From NCBI GenBank assembly GCA_947305675.1, contig CAMZED010000004.1:1-35672 (forward strand): DNA of 35,672 bases, given 5' to 3'. Numbering within the stretch: the first letter of the stretch is position 1; every line of letters starts with the position of its first letter. The notes under the pieces were generated by a model. It was given only the letters and a program-made list of their open reading frames with translations. It was not told the origin of the DNA and did not search any database. Below, one piece after another: positions 9,159 to 18,934 of the stretch. Position numbers and translations under genes: made by a program. The DNA comes from an uncultured Clostridia bacterium (GTDB lineage: Bacteria; Bacillota; Clostridia; Oscillospirales; CAG-382).

Positions 9159-9758
9159 TTACCTGCGGTCGAACGCCGGGTTATAGGCGTAGAAGTTCTT
9201 GTAATCAAGATTATCTTGTATGATCCTCAACGCGTCGCCGAAGCGTTGGTAATGGACGATCTCGCGTTCGCGGAGGAAGCGGATCGGATCTGCTACGTCG
9301 CGGTCGTCGCAGAAGCGCAGGATATTGTCATAGGTCAGCCGCGCCTTCTGTTCGGCGCCGAGATCCTCGCTTATATCGGCGATCGGGTCGCCGGTCGACT
9401 GGAAAGTCGCGGCGTTGAAGGGGTATCCCGCCGCCGCCTGAGGATAGATCCCGGTGGTATGGTCGACGAAATACGGGCCGAAACCGCTGTCCATGATCTG
9501 TTTTTCGGTGAGATTGCGCGTAAGCTGATAGATGATCGCGCTTACGATCTCCATATGCGCCAGTTCCTCGGTACCGATATCGGTAAGGATCCCGGTCACC
9601 TCGTTGTAAGGCATACTGTAACGCTGGGAAAGATAGCGCATAGCGGCGCCGGTTTCGCCGTCGGGTCCGCCGAGCTGCGAGATTATAAGCTGAGCAAGTT
9701 TCGGGTTGGGCTCTTTTATATTAACCGGGAATTGAAGTTTTCGGTCGTAGGTCCACAT
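9159..9758 (-). CDS. cotJC: spore coat protein CotJC (manganese catalase-like)
   Basis: MWTYDRKLQFPVNIKEPNPKLAQLIISQLGGPDGE...DIGTEELAHMEIV...DLGAEQKARLTYDN; diiron/dimanganese-type Glu/His motifs. Confidence 0.95.
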   Translation of the reverse strand: MWTYDRKLQFPVNIKEPNPKLAQLIISQLGGPDGETGAAMRYLSQRYSMPYNEVTGILTDIGTEELAHMEIVSAIIYQLTRNLTEKQIMDSGFGPYFVDHTTGIYPQAAAGYPFNAATFQSTGDPIADISEDLGAEQKARLTYDNILRFCDDRDVADPIRFLREREIVHYQRFGDALRIIQDNLDYKNFYAYNPAFDRR

Positions 9759-9761
9759 ATT

Positions 9762-10034
9762 TTAATCCTCCGTATTCTGCCAGGGCCATTTGTCCATCGT
9801 CCAGTGCCAGATCTCCGGCTCGCCGCGGTTTACCGAAGCGTTTTCCGCGGTAAGCGGACCGTAGGACGCCTCGTATTCCGCTTTCAGGCTTTCGGCGTCG
9901 GACGTGAATCTGCGGTGCATTTCGAGCGCCTTGCGGTTGAACGGATGCCCGTCGAGATAAAGCGCGCATTCGTGAGCGGCGAAGCACGCCTCCTGTATGC
10001 GCCTCATAAGCGCGTCTTTTTGAAGTTCAGCCAT
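9762..10034 (-). CDS. cotJB: spore coat protein CotJB
   Basis: MAELQKDALMRRIQEACFAAHECALYLDGHPFNRKAL...YGPLT...WHWTMDKWPWQ, and position between cotJA and cotJC. Confidence 0.92.
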   Translation of the reverse strand: MAELQKDALMRRIQEACFAAHECALYLDGHPFNRKALEMHRRFTSDAESLKAEYEASYGPLTAENASVNRGEPEIWHWTMDKWPWQNTED

Positions 10035-10248
10035 TTTGCCGGTGCTCCTTTCTTCCGTAGAACGGCAGGTCGAGGCAGGCGAAAAGCGTCCCGCGCGAAA
10101 GCGCTTTTGACTGGTCATAAAGATTCTCGAACCGCTGATAGGGGACGTAGCTCATAGCGAGCGACGCCCGCGCCGGGAATGTGCTTTGTTCGGCGGGATA
10201 TGCCGCTTCGCCGGCGTCGGTCGGGAATTCGTCTTTCAGCATATTCAT
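10027..10248 (-). CDS. cotJA: spore coat-associated protein CotJA
   Basis: LAMSYVPYQRFENLYDQSKALSRGTLFACLDLPFYG; first gene of the cotJABC order. Confidence 0.88.
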   Translation of the reverse strand: MNMLKDEFPTDAGEAAYPAEQSTFPARASLAMSYVPYQRFENLYDQSKALSRGTLFACLDLPFYGRKEHRQNG

Positions 10249-10368
10249 CTGTTTTTTTCTCCTTAAAAATCGTTTTTACGGCTTTTTTCGCACGCGGGGC
10301 GGGAAAAGCGGTTTTCTTCCCGCCCTGTTACATTGTATGAACCGCGCCGCCGAGTTGGTGAAAAACTA

Positions 10369-10397
10369 TTGCAAAAAACGAGCGGAAATGATACAAT
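10369..10397 (+). promoter_or_regulatory. sigma-A-like promoter for the carbohydrate operon
   Basis: TTGCAA (10369-10374), 17-bp spacer, TACAAT (10392-10397); AAAGGAG RBS before the ATG at 10427. Confidence 0.7.
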
Positions 10398-10426
10398 GAA
10401 TCGAATAGCGCCAAAAGGAGAACTAT

Positions 10427-12397
10427 ATGGTTTCGATAAAATCAGGTGAAATGGTGTTTTCGGTGTCGGAGGACGCCTCGAAAACCGAGCTGAGCTGTCT
10501 GGGGACGGCGCTGCGTCAAAGCGAAAACGCCGATTTCTGGCGAATTTACACCGACGACGGATATGAACGCGAAATGACGGTGCGTTCGTCGTCTCAGACC
10601 GGCAGGGTATCGCTTGCCGGCGATTCTCTTGAAATAAACTACGAAAAACTTGTCGCCGACAACGGCAGGGTTTTCGAGATCGCCTTTAAAGTGACGGTGA
10701 AGAAAAGCGTTAGCACTTACGAGGGATTCCTGTTCTCGTCGGAAATCGACAACCGTTCCGGCGCGCGTGTAAACGAGGTCCAGCTGCCGTTTTTCGATCT
10801 TGCTCACGGGTGCGGGGAAAACCGCGCCGACGACGTGCTTTATCAGATAAACGGGCTTGGCTGGAAGACTTTGGACCCGTGGGAGCGCATTAAAAAAGCC
10901 TGCCATACCGAATATATCGCTTCGGACAACCACGTCGTGTGGAACGCGATGCGTTATCCCGGCGACGCGGCGATGGGCTGGTTCGGACTTCAGAGCGGCG
11001 AAAGGTTCCTTTATATCGGCAGGCAGGATCCCGAGCTTAAGATCTGCGCGATGGCGGCGGGCGTTTCGCCTCGCGGAAAAGAGCCGCGGCTTCTGCTTAC
11101 GATATCCCACTTCCCTTTTGTCAAACCCGGCGAAAAACTTACCACAACCGAATGTTTTGCCGCGCTTTGCAAAGGCGACTGGACAAAAGGTTCGGACATA
11201 TACGGCAATTATGCCCGCGCAAACTGGTATAAACCGCCGCGCGTGCCCGAATGGGTGAAAAATATAACCGGATGGCAGCGCATTATTCTGCGCCACCAGT
11301 TCGGCGAAAAGAATTTTGATTATTCCGATCTGCCGCGGATCTACCGCGAGGGCAAAAAATACGGTCTTAACATGCTTATGGTGTTCGGCTGGTGGAAGGG
11401 CAGGTTCGATAACGGATATCCGATATACGAACCGGACGAAGGGCTCGGCGGCGCCGAGGAACTCAAAAAAGCCATAAAGGCGGTGAACGCTGATGGCGGG
11501 TACGTCGCGCTTTATACCAACGGACAGCTGATCGACGTGAACACCGATTATTACCGTGAGACCGGAAAAGACGTTTGCCGCATAGATATCGACGGCAACG
11601 ACTACCGCGACCATTACCGGTTCGGCAACGACGGGCTCACGCTGCGCGCGTTCGGCTACAAATCGTTCGTCACCGCCTGCCCCGCCAACGAGGAATGGCA
11701 GAGAATTCTTATCGAGCACGAGAATATGAAATTCTCGTACGGCTGCGATTCGGCTTTCTTCGATCAGATCGGCGGCGCGGCTCCGCTCCCCTGCTTTAAC
11801 GAAGAGCATTTCCACGGCGCGCGTGCCGACGAATGCGAGAAGTGGCGTGTCGCCGCTTTTAAGAATATGTTCGCGCACTGTCCGGAAGGAAAAGCCATCG
11901 GCACCGAGATGGTCAACGATATGGTGCTTTCCTACGTTCATTACATCCACGGGATACAGGTCGGCGCGGTTTACGTGCCGGGATGCTTCCCCGAGATGTT
12001 CATGCGCACCTTCCCCGAAGTCATACAGACCGACAGGTTCGTTCACGACAACAAAGAGGGCACCGATCAATCGCTTAAAAACGCGTTCATCCACGGGTTC
12101 AGGCTCGACGTTTCGCCCTGGCGCGGCAGAACGCATATCGGCGAGCTGCCCGATCTTGCCGAAAAGATCGGCAAATTGCTTGCCGAAAAGGAAAAATACC
12201 GCCGGTTCTTTTATGAGGGCGATTATGTTTACGACCGTCCCGGGACGATCCCCGAAGGGGTCAAAAACGGCTGTTTCGTGAACGGCGGCGAAAAGATCTA
12301 TACGCTTTGGAACGACACTCAGTCCGAGCAGGCGTTTTTGCTTGCCGGCAAAGAAATAAAAATGGCTCCACAGGAGGTTAAGGTATGTTTGATTTGA
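10427..12397 (+). CDS. putative glycoside hydrolase, DUF6259-like TIM-barrel protein
   Basis: 656-aa cytosolic ORF with GH-like motifs (LNMLMVFGWWKGRFDNGYPIYEPDEGLGG, YGCDSAFFDQIGG, AIGTEMVNDMVLSYVHYIHGIQ). Family assignment is from memory. Confidence 0.65.
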   Translation: MVSIKSGEMVFSVSEDASKTELSCLGTALRQSENADFWRIYTDDGYEREMTVRSSSQTGRVSLAGDSLEINYEKLVADNGRVFEIAFKVTVKKSVSTYEGFLFSSEIDNRSGARVNEVQLPFFDLAHGCGENRADDVLYQINGLGWKTLDPWERIKKACHTEYIASDNHVVWNAMRYPGDAAMGWFGLQSGERFLYIGRQDPELKICAMAAGVSPRGKEPRLLLTISHFPFVKPGEKLTTTECFAALCKGDWTKGSDIYGNYARANWYKPPRVPEWVKNITGWQRIILRHQFGEKNFDYSDLPRIYREGKKYGLNMLMVFGWWKGRFDNGYPIYEPDEGLGGAEELKKAIKAVNADGGYVALYTNGQLIDVNTDYYRETGKDVCRIDIDGNDYRDHYRFGNDGLTLRAFGYKSFVTACPANEEWQRILIEHENMKFSYGCDSAFFDQIGGAAPLPCFNEEHFHGARADECEKWRVAAFKNMFAHCPEGKAIGTEMVNDMVLSYVHYIHGIQVGAVYVPGCFPEMFMRTFPEVIQTDRFVHDNKEGTDQSLKNAFIHGFRLDVSPWRGRTHIGELPDLAEKIGKLLAEKEKYRRFFYEGDYVYDRPGTIPEGVKNGCFVNGGEKIYTLWNDTQSEQAFLLAGKEIKMAPQEVKVCLI

Positions 12398-13137
12398 CAG
12401 GAAAGACCGCGCTGGTGACGGGTTCTTCACGCGGGATAGGAAAAGGGATCGCTTTGGCGTTCGCACGGCAGGGCGCCGACGTGGTGGTAAACTGCGCGGG
12501 GAATATTGCCGCCGCGGAACAGACCGCGGACGAGATAAGGGCTTTGGGCGTAAAGGCGCTGGTAATAAAAGCCGACGTAAGCGAACCCGATATGGTAAAG
12601 GAAATGTTTGCAAAGATAATGGCGGAGTTCGGAAAGCTCGACATTCTTGTGAACTGTGCGGGAACTTCGCAGGATAAAGATATATTCGATATGACCAAAG
12701 AGGATTGGGACAGGATAATAAAGACCAACCTCACATCGGGAATGCTTTGCAGCAAAGCCGCCATGGAGATCATGCGCGAGCAGAAACACGGCAGAATAAT
12801 ATTTATTTCGTCGGTAGTCGCCGAGCGCGGCGCTCTGTTCGGGCACGTCCATTACGCCGCAACCAAAGCGGGTCAGATCGGCATTGTGAAATCGATGGCG
12901 CGCACCGCCGCTCCGCTCGGTATAACCGTAAACGCGATCGCTCCCGGGCTTATACGCACCGAACTGCTGGTGCAGACCCACGGCGTCGAGGGCGTTGAGG
13001 AACTCGGCGCAAGCATACCGCTCGGGCTGGGACGCCCGGAGGACGTCGGTGCGGCGGCGGTTTATCTCGCCAGCGACGAGGCAAAATACGTCACCGGCGC
13101 GACGCTCGACGTAAACGGCGGCGCCAACTTCAGATGA
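12385..13137 (+). CDS. short-chain dehydrogenase/reductase (FabG-like)
   Basis: TGSSRGIGKGIA, SSVVAERGALFGHVHYAATKAG, DVNGGANFR. Confidence 0.93.
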   Translation: MFDLTGKTALVTGSSRGIGKGIALAFARQGADVVVNCAGNIAAAEQTADEIRALGVKALVIKADVSEPDMVKEMFAKIMAEFGKLDILVNCAGTSQDKDIFDMTKEDWDRIIKTNLTSGMLCSKAAMEIMREQKHGRIIFISSVVAERGALFGHVHYAATKAGQIGIVKSMARTAAPLGITVNAIAPGLIRTELLVQTHGVEGVEELGASIPLGLGRPEDVGAAAVYLASDEAKYVTGATLDVNGGANFR

Positions 13138-13802
13138 AGGTCACGCGGCTCGGGCAGGCGGGGCTTCGGATCGATACCCCCGATGCGAAAATTCTTGTCG
13201 ACCCTTATTTTACCGACAGCGCTTTTGAAATATCCGGCGTACACCGCAAAAAAGAGGCTCCCGATTGGGTGTGGGACATAAAACCCGATATACTGCTCGT
13301 CACCCACGATCATATCGACCATTACGATCCGGAAACGGCAAAACGTTTCGTTAACGAAAACACCGCGGTGACGGTGCTTTCGCCGCGCAGCGTATGGGAA
13401 AGAATAAAACTTTGCGGCGGAAACAACAATTTTGTGCTTGTTTCGCCGGGCGTGCGGTGGAGCTGCGGCGGCACGGCGGTGACCGCGCTTTCCGCGGTGC
13501 ATTCCGATCCGTTTGCCGTGGGGTTTGCAATATCCGCCGAAGGCAAAACCGTTTGCATTACCGGCGATACGCTGTTTTCCGAAGCGATCGGATATCCTTT
13601 CGAAAGCGCGGATTATATGTTCCTGCCGATAAACGGGCGGGGAAACAATATGAACGCCTTAGACGCAGCGGCGCTTGCGGAAAAATATAAAGTAAAACGA
13701 GCCGTTCCGGTGCATTACGGTATGCTCGATTCCGTCGCGCCCGATATTTTCGAATACGCGGGAAAATACGTAATGGAAGATTTCAGAGAATACGAAATAT
13801 AA
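13134..13802 (+). CDS. MBL-fold metal-dependent hydrolase (UlaG/YtkL-like)
   Basis: ILVDPYFTD, THDHIDHYD, CITGDTLFSE, VPVHYGM. Confidence 0.88.
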   Translation: MKVTRLGQAGLRIDTPDAKILVDPYFTDSAFEISGVHRKKEAPDWVWDIKPDILLVTHDHIDHYDPETAKRFVNENTAVTVLSPRSVWERIKLCGGNNNFVLVSPGVRWSCGGTAVTALSAVHSDPFAVGFAISAEGKTVCITGDTLFSEAIGYPFESADYMFLPINGRGNNMNALDAAALAEKYKVKRAVPVHYGMLDSVAPDIFEYAGKYVMEDFREYEI

Positions 13803-13813
13803 GGAGAAAAAGC

Positions 13814-14974
13814 GTGAAAATAACCGATATAAAAGCGTTTGTGGTGGACTGTTTCCGCACGAACTGGGTGTTTATAAAAGTTTATACCGACGAAAATATC
13901 GACGGAGTCGGCGAGGCTACGCTCGAATACAAGGAAAAAGCGCTGCTCGGCGCGGTCGAACACGCAAAAGAGGCGCTTGTCGGCAAAGATCCGATGCGTA
14001 TCGAAGAGAATATGCACAACCTCTACCGCGATGCCTACTGGCGCGGCGGGGCGGTGCTTATGTCCGCCATATCCGGGATAGAAACGGCTTGCTGGGATAT
14101 AAAAGGCAAGGCGCTCGGCGTGCCGGTGTATGAGCTTTTGGGCGGCAAACTGCGCGACAGCGTGCGTATTTACGTGAACGGCTGGTTTTCCGGCGCCAAA
14201 ACGCCCGAGGAGTTCGGCAAAAAGGCGGCTGAAGCCGTTAAACGCGGAGTCACCGCGATGAAGTGGGACCCTTTCGGAAAGAGTTTTCTGGAAATATCCA
14301 ACGCCGATCTTCAAACCGCGCTCGAGTGCATCGACGAGGTCCGCAAGGCGGTCGGAAGCAAGGTCGATCTGCTCATCGAAGGTCATGGCAGGTTCGATGT
14401 TCCCACAGCGATAAAGATCGCGCGCGAGATCGAACAGTTCAAGCCGACATTTTTCGAAGAACCCGTTCCGCCGGACGATCTCGCATCGCTCAAACGCGTG
14501 CGGGACAATTCGCCGGTGGCGATATCGGCGGGCGAACGGCTTTACGGGATACGCTCTTTCAAAGATCTGTTAAGCCTCGGCGCCGCCGATTACATACAGC
14601 CCGACGTTTCGCACGCGGGAGGCATACTGGAGCTTAAAAAAATCGCGGCGATGGCGGAGGCTTATTATATCCCGTTCGCGCCGCACAACCCGTCGGGGCC
14701 GGTGGCGAACGCCGCTACTTTGCAGTTGGCGGCTTGCTGTCTTAATTTCAGCATACTTGAAATAATGTACAGCGACGTAACTTACCGCAAAGATATCACC
14801 GACGAAAGCCTTTGCTTCCGCGACGGTATGATCGAAATACCCGGAAAACCCGGGCTGGGCTTGACTTTGAACGAGGAAGAATGCATTAAACACCCCTATC
14901 AGGTCCATACGTTAAGGCATTACACCGGCGCGCTGACCGACATTCGCCCGCCGAAGACCGAGTTTTATTTCTGA
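13814..14974 (+). CDS. mandelate racemase / muconate lactonizing enzyme family (acid-sugar dehydratase-like, DgoD-like)
   Basis: Enolase-superfamily motifs: MKWDPFG, LLIEGHGRFD, FFEEPVPPDD, SAGERLYG, QPDVSHAGGI, APHNPSGPVA. Confidence 0.9.
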   Translation: MKITDIKAFVVDCFRTNWVFIKVYTDENIDGVGEATLEYKEKALLGAVEHAKEALVGKDPMRIEENMHNLYRDAYWRGGAVLMSAISGIETACWDIKGKALGVPVYELLGGKLRDSVRIYVNGWFSGAKTPEEFGKKAAEAVKRGVTAMKWDPFGKSFLEISNADLQTALECIDEVRKAVGSKVDLLIEGHGRFDVPTAIKIAREIEQFKPTFFEEPVPPDDLASLKRVRDNSPVAISAGERLYGIRSFKDLLSLGAADYIQPDVSHAGGILELKKIAAMAEAYYIPFAPHNPSGPVANAATLQLAACCLNFSILEIMYSDVTYRKDITDESLCFRDGMIEIPGKPGLGLTLNEEECIKHPYQVHTLRHYTGALTDIRPPKTEFYF

Positions 14975-15005
14975 CTGACGTCTGCGCTTTCGGAGGTAAT
15001 TACAA

Positions 15006-16118
15006 ATGACGTGGAATTTGTTGATAGCGATATTCCTGCTTGTAAGCGTTTTGCTGCAATTTTATCTTGTGACGCGGTTCCGCAAGTTCGGATTTATCAA
15101 AAAGATCTCCAAAAAGAGCCGTTTTCTCGGCTGGGCGTGCGCGCTGATCCTTTCGGCGCTGCCTTGGGCGTTCCTTTTTGTGAACGTCTACGCCGCGGTG
15201 ATCGCTTTGGTCCACCTTGCGCTGATCTGGGCGATTTGCGATCTTTTCGGGTTCGTTTTTCACAAGATCACCCAACGCAAGCGCAAAAAATACGCCGCCG
15301 GAGCCGCGGCTTTGGCGATAACGGCGGTTTATCTCGCCGTGGGGTGGTTCTGCGCCCATCACGTTTTCCGTGTCGATTACACTTTTACTACCGAAAAACC
15401 GCTTCCCGGCGGCGGATTGAGGATAGTCGAGCTCGCCGATTCGCATATCGGAATAACGCTTGACGGCGAAGATTTTGCGAACCAGATGGATCGCATAAAC
15501 GCCGAACAGCCCGACGCGGTGGTGATCTGCGGCGATTTTGTCGACGACGACACCAAAAAAGAGGATATGATAACGGCGTGCCGGGCTCTTGGGAAATTAA
15601 AGACTTCATACGGCGTTTATTTCATATTCGGCAACCACGACAACGGATATTTTGATTACCGCGATTTCAGCTCGGCTGAACTGCGCGAAAATCTTGTTTC
15701 GAACGGGGTCAGGATACTTGAGGACGAAAGCGTGCTTATCGCCGATTCGTTTTATATCGTCGGCAGGCTGGACCGCACCTTCCCCGACCGTAAGGAAGCG
15801 CCGGAACTTACAAAATCGCTCGACAAAAGCAAATATACAGTTATGCTCGACCACCAGCCGAACGATTACGCCAACGAGACTTTAAGCGGCGCCGATCTGG
15901 TGCTTTCCGGGCATACCCACGGCGGGCACATTTTCCCCGCCGGACCGATAGGGATCTGGATGGGCGTAAACGACAGGTTTTACGGCACCGAGACGAGATG
16001 GCTCGGATCCGAAAGCAAAACCGACTTTCTGGTGACTTCCGGGATCTCCGGATGGGGCATACCGTTCAAAACCGGAACGATTTCGGAATACGTCGTTATT
16101 AACGTGCTGAACGGCTGA
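15006..16118 (+). CDS. membrane-anchored metallophosphoesterase (YkuE-like)
   Basis: N-terminal TM helices; ELADSHIGI, VICGDFVDDD, IFGNHDNGY, LSGHTHGGHIFP calcineurin-type motifs. Confidence 0.9.
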   Translation: MTWNLLIAIFLLVSVLLQFYLVTRFRKFGFIKKISKKSRFLGWACALILSALPWAFLFVNVYAAVIALVHLALIWAICDLFGFVFHKITQRKRKKYAAGAAALAITAVYLAVGWFCAHHVFRVDYTFTTEKPLPGGGLRIVELADSHIGITLDGEDFANQMDRINAEQPDAVVICGDFVDDDTKKEDMITACRALGKLKTSYGVYFIFGNHDNGYFDYRDFSSAELRENLVSNGVRILEDESVLIADSFYIVGRLDRTFPDRKEAPELTKSLDKSKYTVMLDHQPNDYANETLSGADLVLSGHTHGGHIFPAGPIGIWMGVNDRFYGTETRWLGSESKTDFLVTSGISGWGIPFKTGTISEYVVINVLNG

Positions 16119-16133
16119 TAAATAAACAGCGAA

Positions 16134-16173
16134 AAAGGGATTATGCCGAACACGAGATCGGTGTAATCCCTTT
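16134..16173. terminator. intrinsic terminator between convergent genes
   Basis: 15-bp stem AAAGGGATTATGCCG / CGGTGTAATCCCTTT including G-T pairs; similar to the hairpin of the 224-bp repeats. Confidence 0.8.
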
Positions 16174-16240
16174 CTTTGATTGTCTTTGATTTACTTTGTT
16201 AATCTTTGATTGTCTTTGATTGTCTTTGATTGTCTTTGAT
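16171..16240. repeat. 10-bp tandem repeat, consensus TGTCTTTGAT
   Basis: Consecutive decamers tttctttgat, tgtctttgat, ttactttgtt, aatctttgat, tgtctttgat x3. Confidence 0.9.
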
Positions 16241-16262
16241 TAACTTTTGCGCAAACAGCCTC

Positions 16263-16862
16263 TTATGACCCTCCGGTGAACATTTGAGTCCAATAATAAT
16301 CCTCAAACCCCACGCCGATCTTTGTGAACGCCGGATTCAGAATATTCGCGCGGTGCCCGGGCGAATTCATCCAGGCGTCGACCACCGCCTGAGGAGTTCT
16401 TTGGCCCATTGCGATATTCTCGCCGGCGGTGCGGTAAGAGATGCCGAACGCCTTGATCATATCGAACGGCGAGCCGTACGTCGGGCTGGTGTGCGAGAAA
16501 TAATGCTTTTGCGCCATATCGCGCGATTTATAACGCGCCACGCGTGAAAGCTGCCAGTCCTCTTCCAACTGTTTCAGCCCGTTTTGCGACCGGATCACGT
16601 TCACAAGCCTTACGACCTCGGCTTCGTACGCGACGGCGGCGCTTGAGTCTACCGGGACTTCGATAACGTCGCCGGGATAAATAAGATCGGGATTTTTTAT
16701 TTGCGGGTTGGCGCCGATCAACTCGTCAAGCCCTACTTTGTATCTGACCGCGATCTTCCAGAGCGAATCTCCCCGGACAACGGTATATTTTTCCGCCGAC
16801 GCCGTGACGCAAAGCGATAAAGCCAAAAGCGCCGCCGCCAGCAGTGAAAAGACTTTTTTCAT
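16263..16862 (-). CDS. secreted LysM-CAP (SCP/YkwD-like) protein
   Basis: Signal peptide; LysM YTVVRGDSLWKIAVRYKVGLDELIGANPQIKNPDLIYPGDVIEVP; CAP motifs YFSHTSPTYGSPFDMI, GENIAMGQ, WMNSPGHRANILNP. Confidence 0.93.
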   Translation of the reverse strand: MKKVFSLLAAALLALSLCVTASAEKYTVVRGDSLWKIAVRYKVGLDELIGANPQIKNPDLIYPGDVIEVPVDSSAAVAYEAEVVRLVNVIRSQNGLKQLEEDWQLSRVARYKSRDMAQKHYFSHTSPTYGSPFDMIKAFGISYRTAGENIAMGQRTPQAVVDAWMNSPGHRANILNPAFTKIGVGFEDYYWTQMFTGGS

Positions 16863-16960
16863 ATTGATTCACCTCGCTGAATATTATTTCTCGCACAGCA
16901 AAAAATATTGCAGGTTTTAAAAACCAAAAAAACGGATAAGGAACGTAAAACCAAACGAGA

Positions 16961-16988
16961 AAAGGCACTGTTTTTTTACAGCGCCTTT
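16961..16988 (-). terminator. intrinsic terminator of rnj
   Basis: AAAGGCACTGT / ACAGCGCCTTT stem with A/T-rich loop, downstream of RNase J on the minus strand. Confidence 0.7.
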
Positions 16989-17012
16989 CCTTATCTATTC
17001 TTATAAATAACT

Positions 17013-17042
17013 TGTGCGTATGCGGCCGATTATCCGCGGTCT
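17013..17042 (-). repeat. 5' edge of the stop-anchored repeat family at the rnj stop codon
   Basis: Minus strand GGAGACCGCGGATAATCGGC followed by CGCATACGCACAAGTT; the first 20 nt are identical to 20261-20280 at the murA stop. Confidence 0.8.
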
Positions 17043-18709
17043 CCGTAATCGAAAACTATCGGGATGACCATGGGCTTGCGCTTCGTCCGCTTGTTCGCGT
17101 AATCGGCAAGGTCCTCACGCAGGCGGAGTTTTATCGCAGAAACGTCGGTAATGTCTTTTGCAAGGCAGCGGATAATGCAGTTATATGCAAGTTCTTCGAG
17201 CTTGCGGATAATATCCTCGTTTTCTTTTTCATAAACAAATCCGCGCGTGGTCACCTCCGGCATGATCGAAACGGCGCCGAATTCCGGATCGATCCCCGCC
17301 GACACGACGATAACGCCGTCCTCCGCGAGTTTTTTGCGGTCGCGCAGGACGACCCCGCCGACGTCGCCGATCCCGCTGCCGTCGACCATTACCGAACCCG
17401 CCTCCACGCTTCCGGCGTGCTTTATCGTCCGGCGCGAAAGTTCGATCACTCCGCCGATCTCCGGCAGAAGGATTCTGCCGTCTTTCATTCCCAGCTCGCG
17501 CGCGAGCCCGGCGTGGGCGACAAGATGTTTATATTCCCCGTGAACCGGGATAAAAAAGTCCGGGCGGGTGAGCGTGTGCATAAGTTTCAGTTCTTCGCGG
17601 CAGGCATGCCCCGAAACATGAACGTCGTAATTGCTGTAGGTGATAACTTCAGCGCCGCGGCGAAACAGTTCGTTTATTATTTTGGTAATAAACTTTTCGT
17701 TGCCGGGGATCGCCGATGAGGAAAGCACCACCAGATCGCTGCTGCCGAGCGTGAGCTGATTGTGTTCCCCGAACGCCATACGGTAAAGCGCGCTCATAGG
17801 TTCGCCCTGGCTGCCGGTCGTAACCACCGTTATTTTCTCCGGCGGATATTTTTTAACGTCGGAAATATCGACAAGCGTTCCTTCCGGTGCGAAAAGATAC
17901 CCGAGCCTTGTCGCCGCGCTTACAAAGTTCTGCATACTTCTGCCGGTGACGGCTACCTTCCGCCCGGCTTTTACGCTGGCGTTGATTATCTGCTGAACGC
18001 GGTGGACGTTGGAAGAAAAAGTTGCAATAACGACCCGGCGAGTCTCACCGTTAAAGATCCTGTCGAAACTGACGGCGAGCGAACTTTCGCTCGGGGTGTA
18101 TCCCGGGCGTTCGGCGTTGGTGCTGTCGCAAAGCAAAAGCCTTATTCCTTTGCGTCCCAGTTCCGCCAGCCGCGCAAGATCTATCGGCTTTTCGCCCACC
18201 GGGGTGAAATCCACCTTGAAATCGCCGGTGTGAAGTATCCTTCCGCAGGGGGTGTTTATGCAGATCGCGCATGAGTCGGGCATCGAGTGGTTCACGTTGA
18301 TATATTCGCATTCAAAAGCCCCCAGCGTTACCGATTGCCCGGCGTGAATCTCGTAAAGCCTGGCATTTTTTACGTTGTGCTCGGCTAACTTGCCTTCAAT
18401 TATCCCCAGCGTAAGCCTTGTGGCGTACACCGGCACGTTGAATTTCTTTAAAAAATAGGGTACCGCGCCGATATGGTCCTCGTGACCGTGAGTGATCAGC
18501 AGTGCGCGCAGTTTTTCAACGTTCTTTTCAAGATAGCTGAAATCGGGTATGACCAGATCGACTCCGAGCATATCGTCCTCGGGGAACATCACTCCGCAAT
18601 CGACCGCGATAATATCCCCGCCGTATTCAAAGGCGGTCATATTCATTCCGATCCCGTCAACGCCTCCGAGAAAAACAATGTTTACGTTCGGTTTTTTGTT
18701 TTTGGGCAT
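17030..18709 (-). CDS. rnj: ribonuclease J
   Basis: GGVDGIGMNM, THGHEDHIGAVPYFL, HTGDFKVDFTP, CDSTNAERPGYTPSE, TGSQGEPMSAL, VHVSGHACREELKLM, PVHGEYKHL. Confidence 0.95.
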   Translation of the reverse strand: MPKNKKPNVNIVFLGGVDGIGMNMTAFEYGGDIIAVDCGVMFPEDDMLGVDLVIPDFSYLEKNVEKLRALLITHGHEDHIGAVPYFLKKFNVPVYATRLTLGIIEGKLAEHNVKNARLYEIHAGQSVTLGAFECEYINVNHSMPDSCAICINTPCGRILHTGDFKVDFTPVGEKPIDLARLAELGRKGIRLLLCDSTNAERPGYTPSESSLAVSFDRIFNGETRRVVIATFSSNVHRVQQIINASVKAGRKVAVTGRSMQNFVSAATRLGYLFAPEGTLVDISDVKKYPPEKITVVTTGSQGEPMSALYRMAFGEHNQLTLGSSDLVVLSSSAIPGNEKFITKIINELFRRGAEVITYSNYDVHVSGHACREELKLMHTLTRPDFFIPVHGEYKHLVAHAGLARELGMKDGRILLPEIGGVIELSRRTIKHAGSVEAGSVMVDGSGIGDVGGVVLRDRKKLAEDGVIVVSAGIDPEFGAVSIMPEVTTRGFVYEKENEDIIRKLEELAYNCIIRCLAKDITDVSAIKLRLREDLADYANKRTKRKPMVIPIVFDYGDRG

Positions 18710-18934
18710 AAAAAATCTTTTCCTTTCTTTCGAGGGAAACCTTTAAAAAATATAAGGCTGCGGTTTAAAATCGTGTTCATATGTAAAAGGCGCATCACTC
18801 GCCTCAAAGTTCATCATACAATTATGCAACATTTCTTTGCGTTTGTCAAGTCGGCTGTGTCACAAGCCGCGTTTTCGGCATATGATTACAATATATGATA
18901 AATTCACGGCGGCAATATGAGGTACATATCCCAC

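Noticed and set aside
9105-10157. 350-aa plus-strand ORF across cotJABC
   Set aside because: Antisense to three recognisable cotJ genes; no family motif.
10442-12613. 723-aa minus-strand ORF opposite the putative glycosidase
   Set aside because: Antisense shadow of a GC-biased coding gene; the plus-strand frame has recognisable motifs, a promoter and an RBS.
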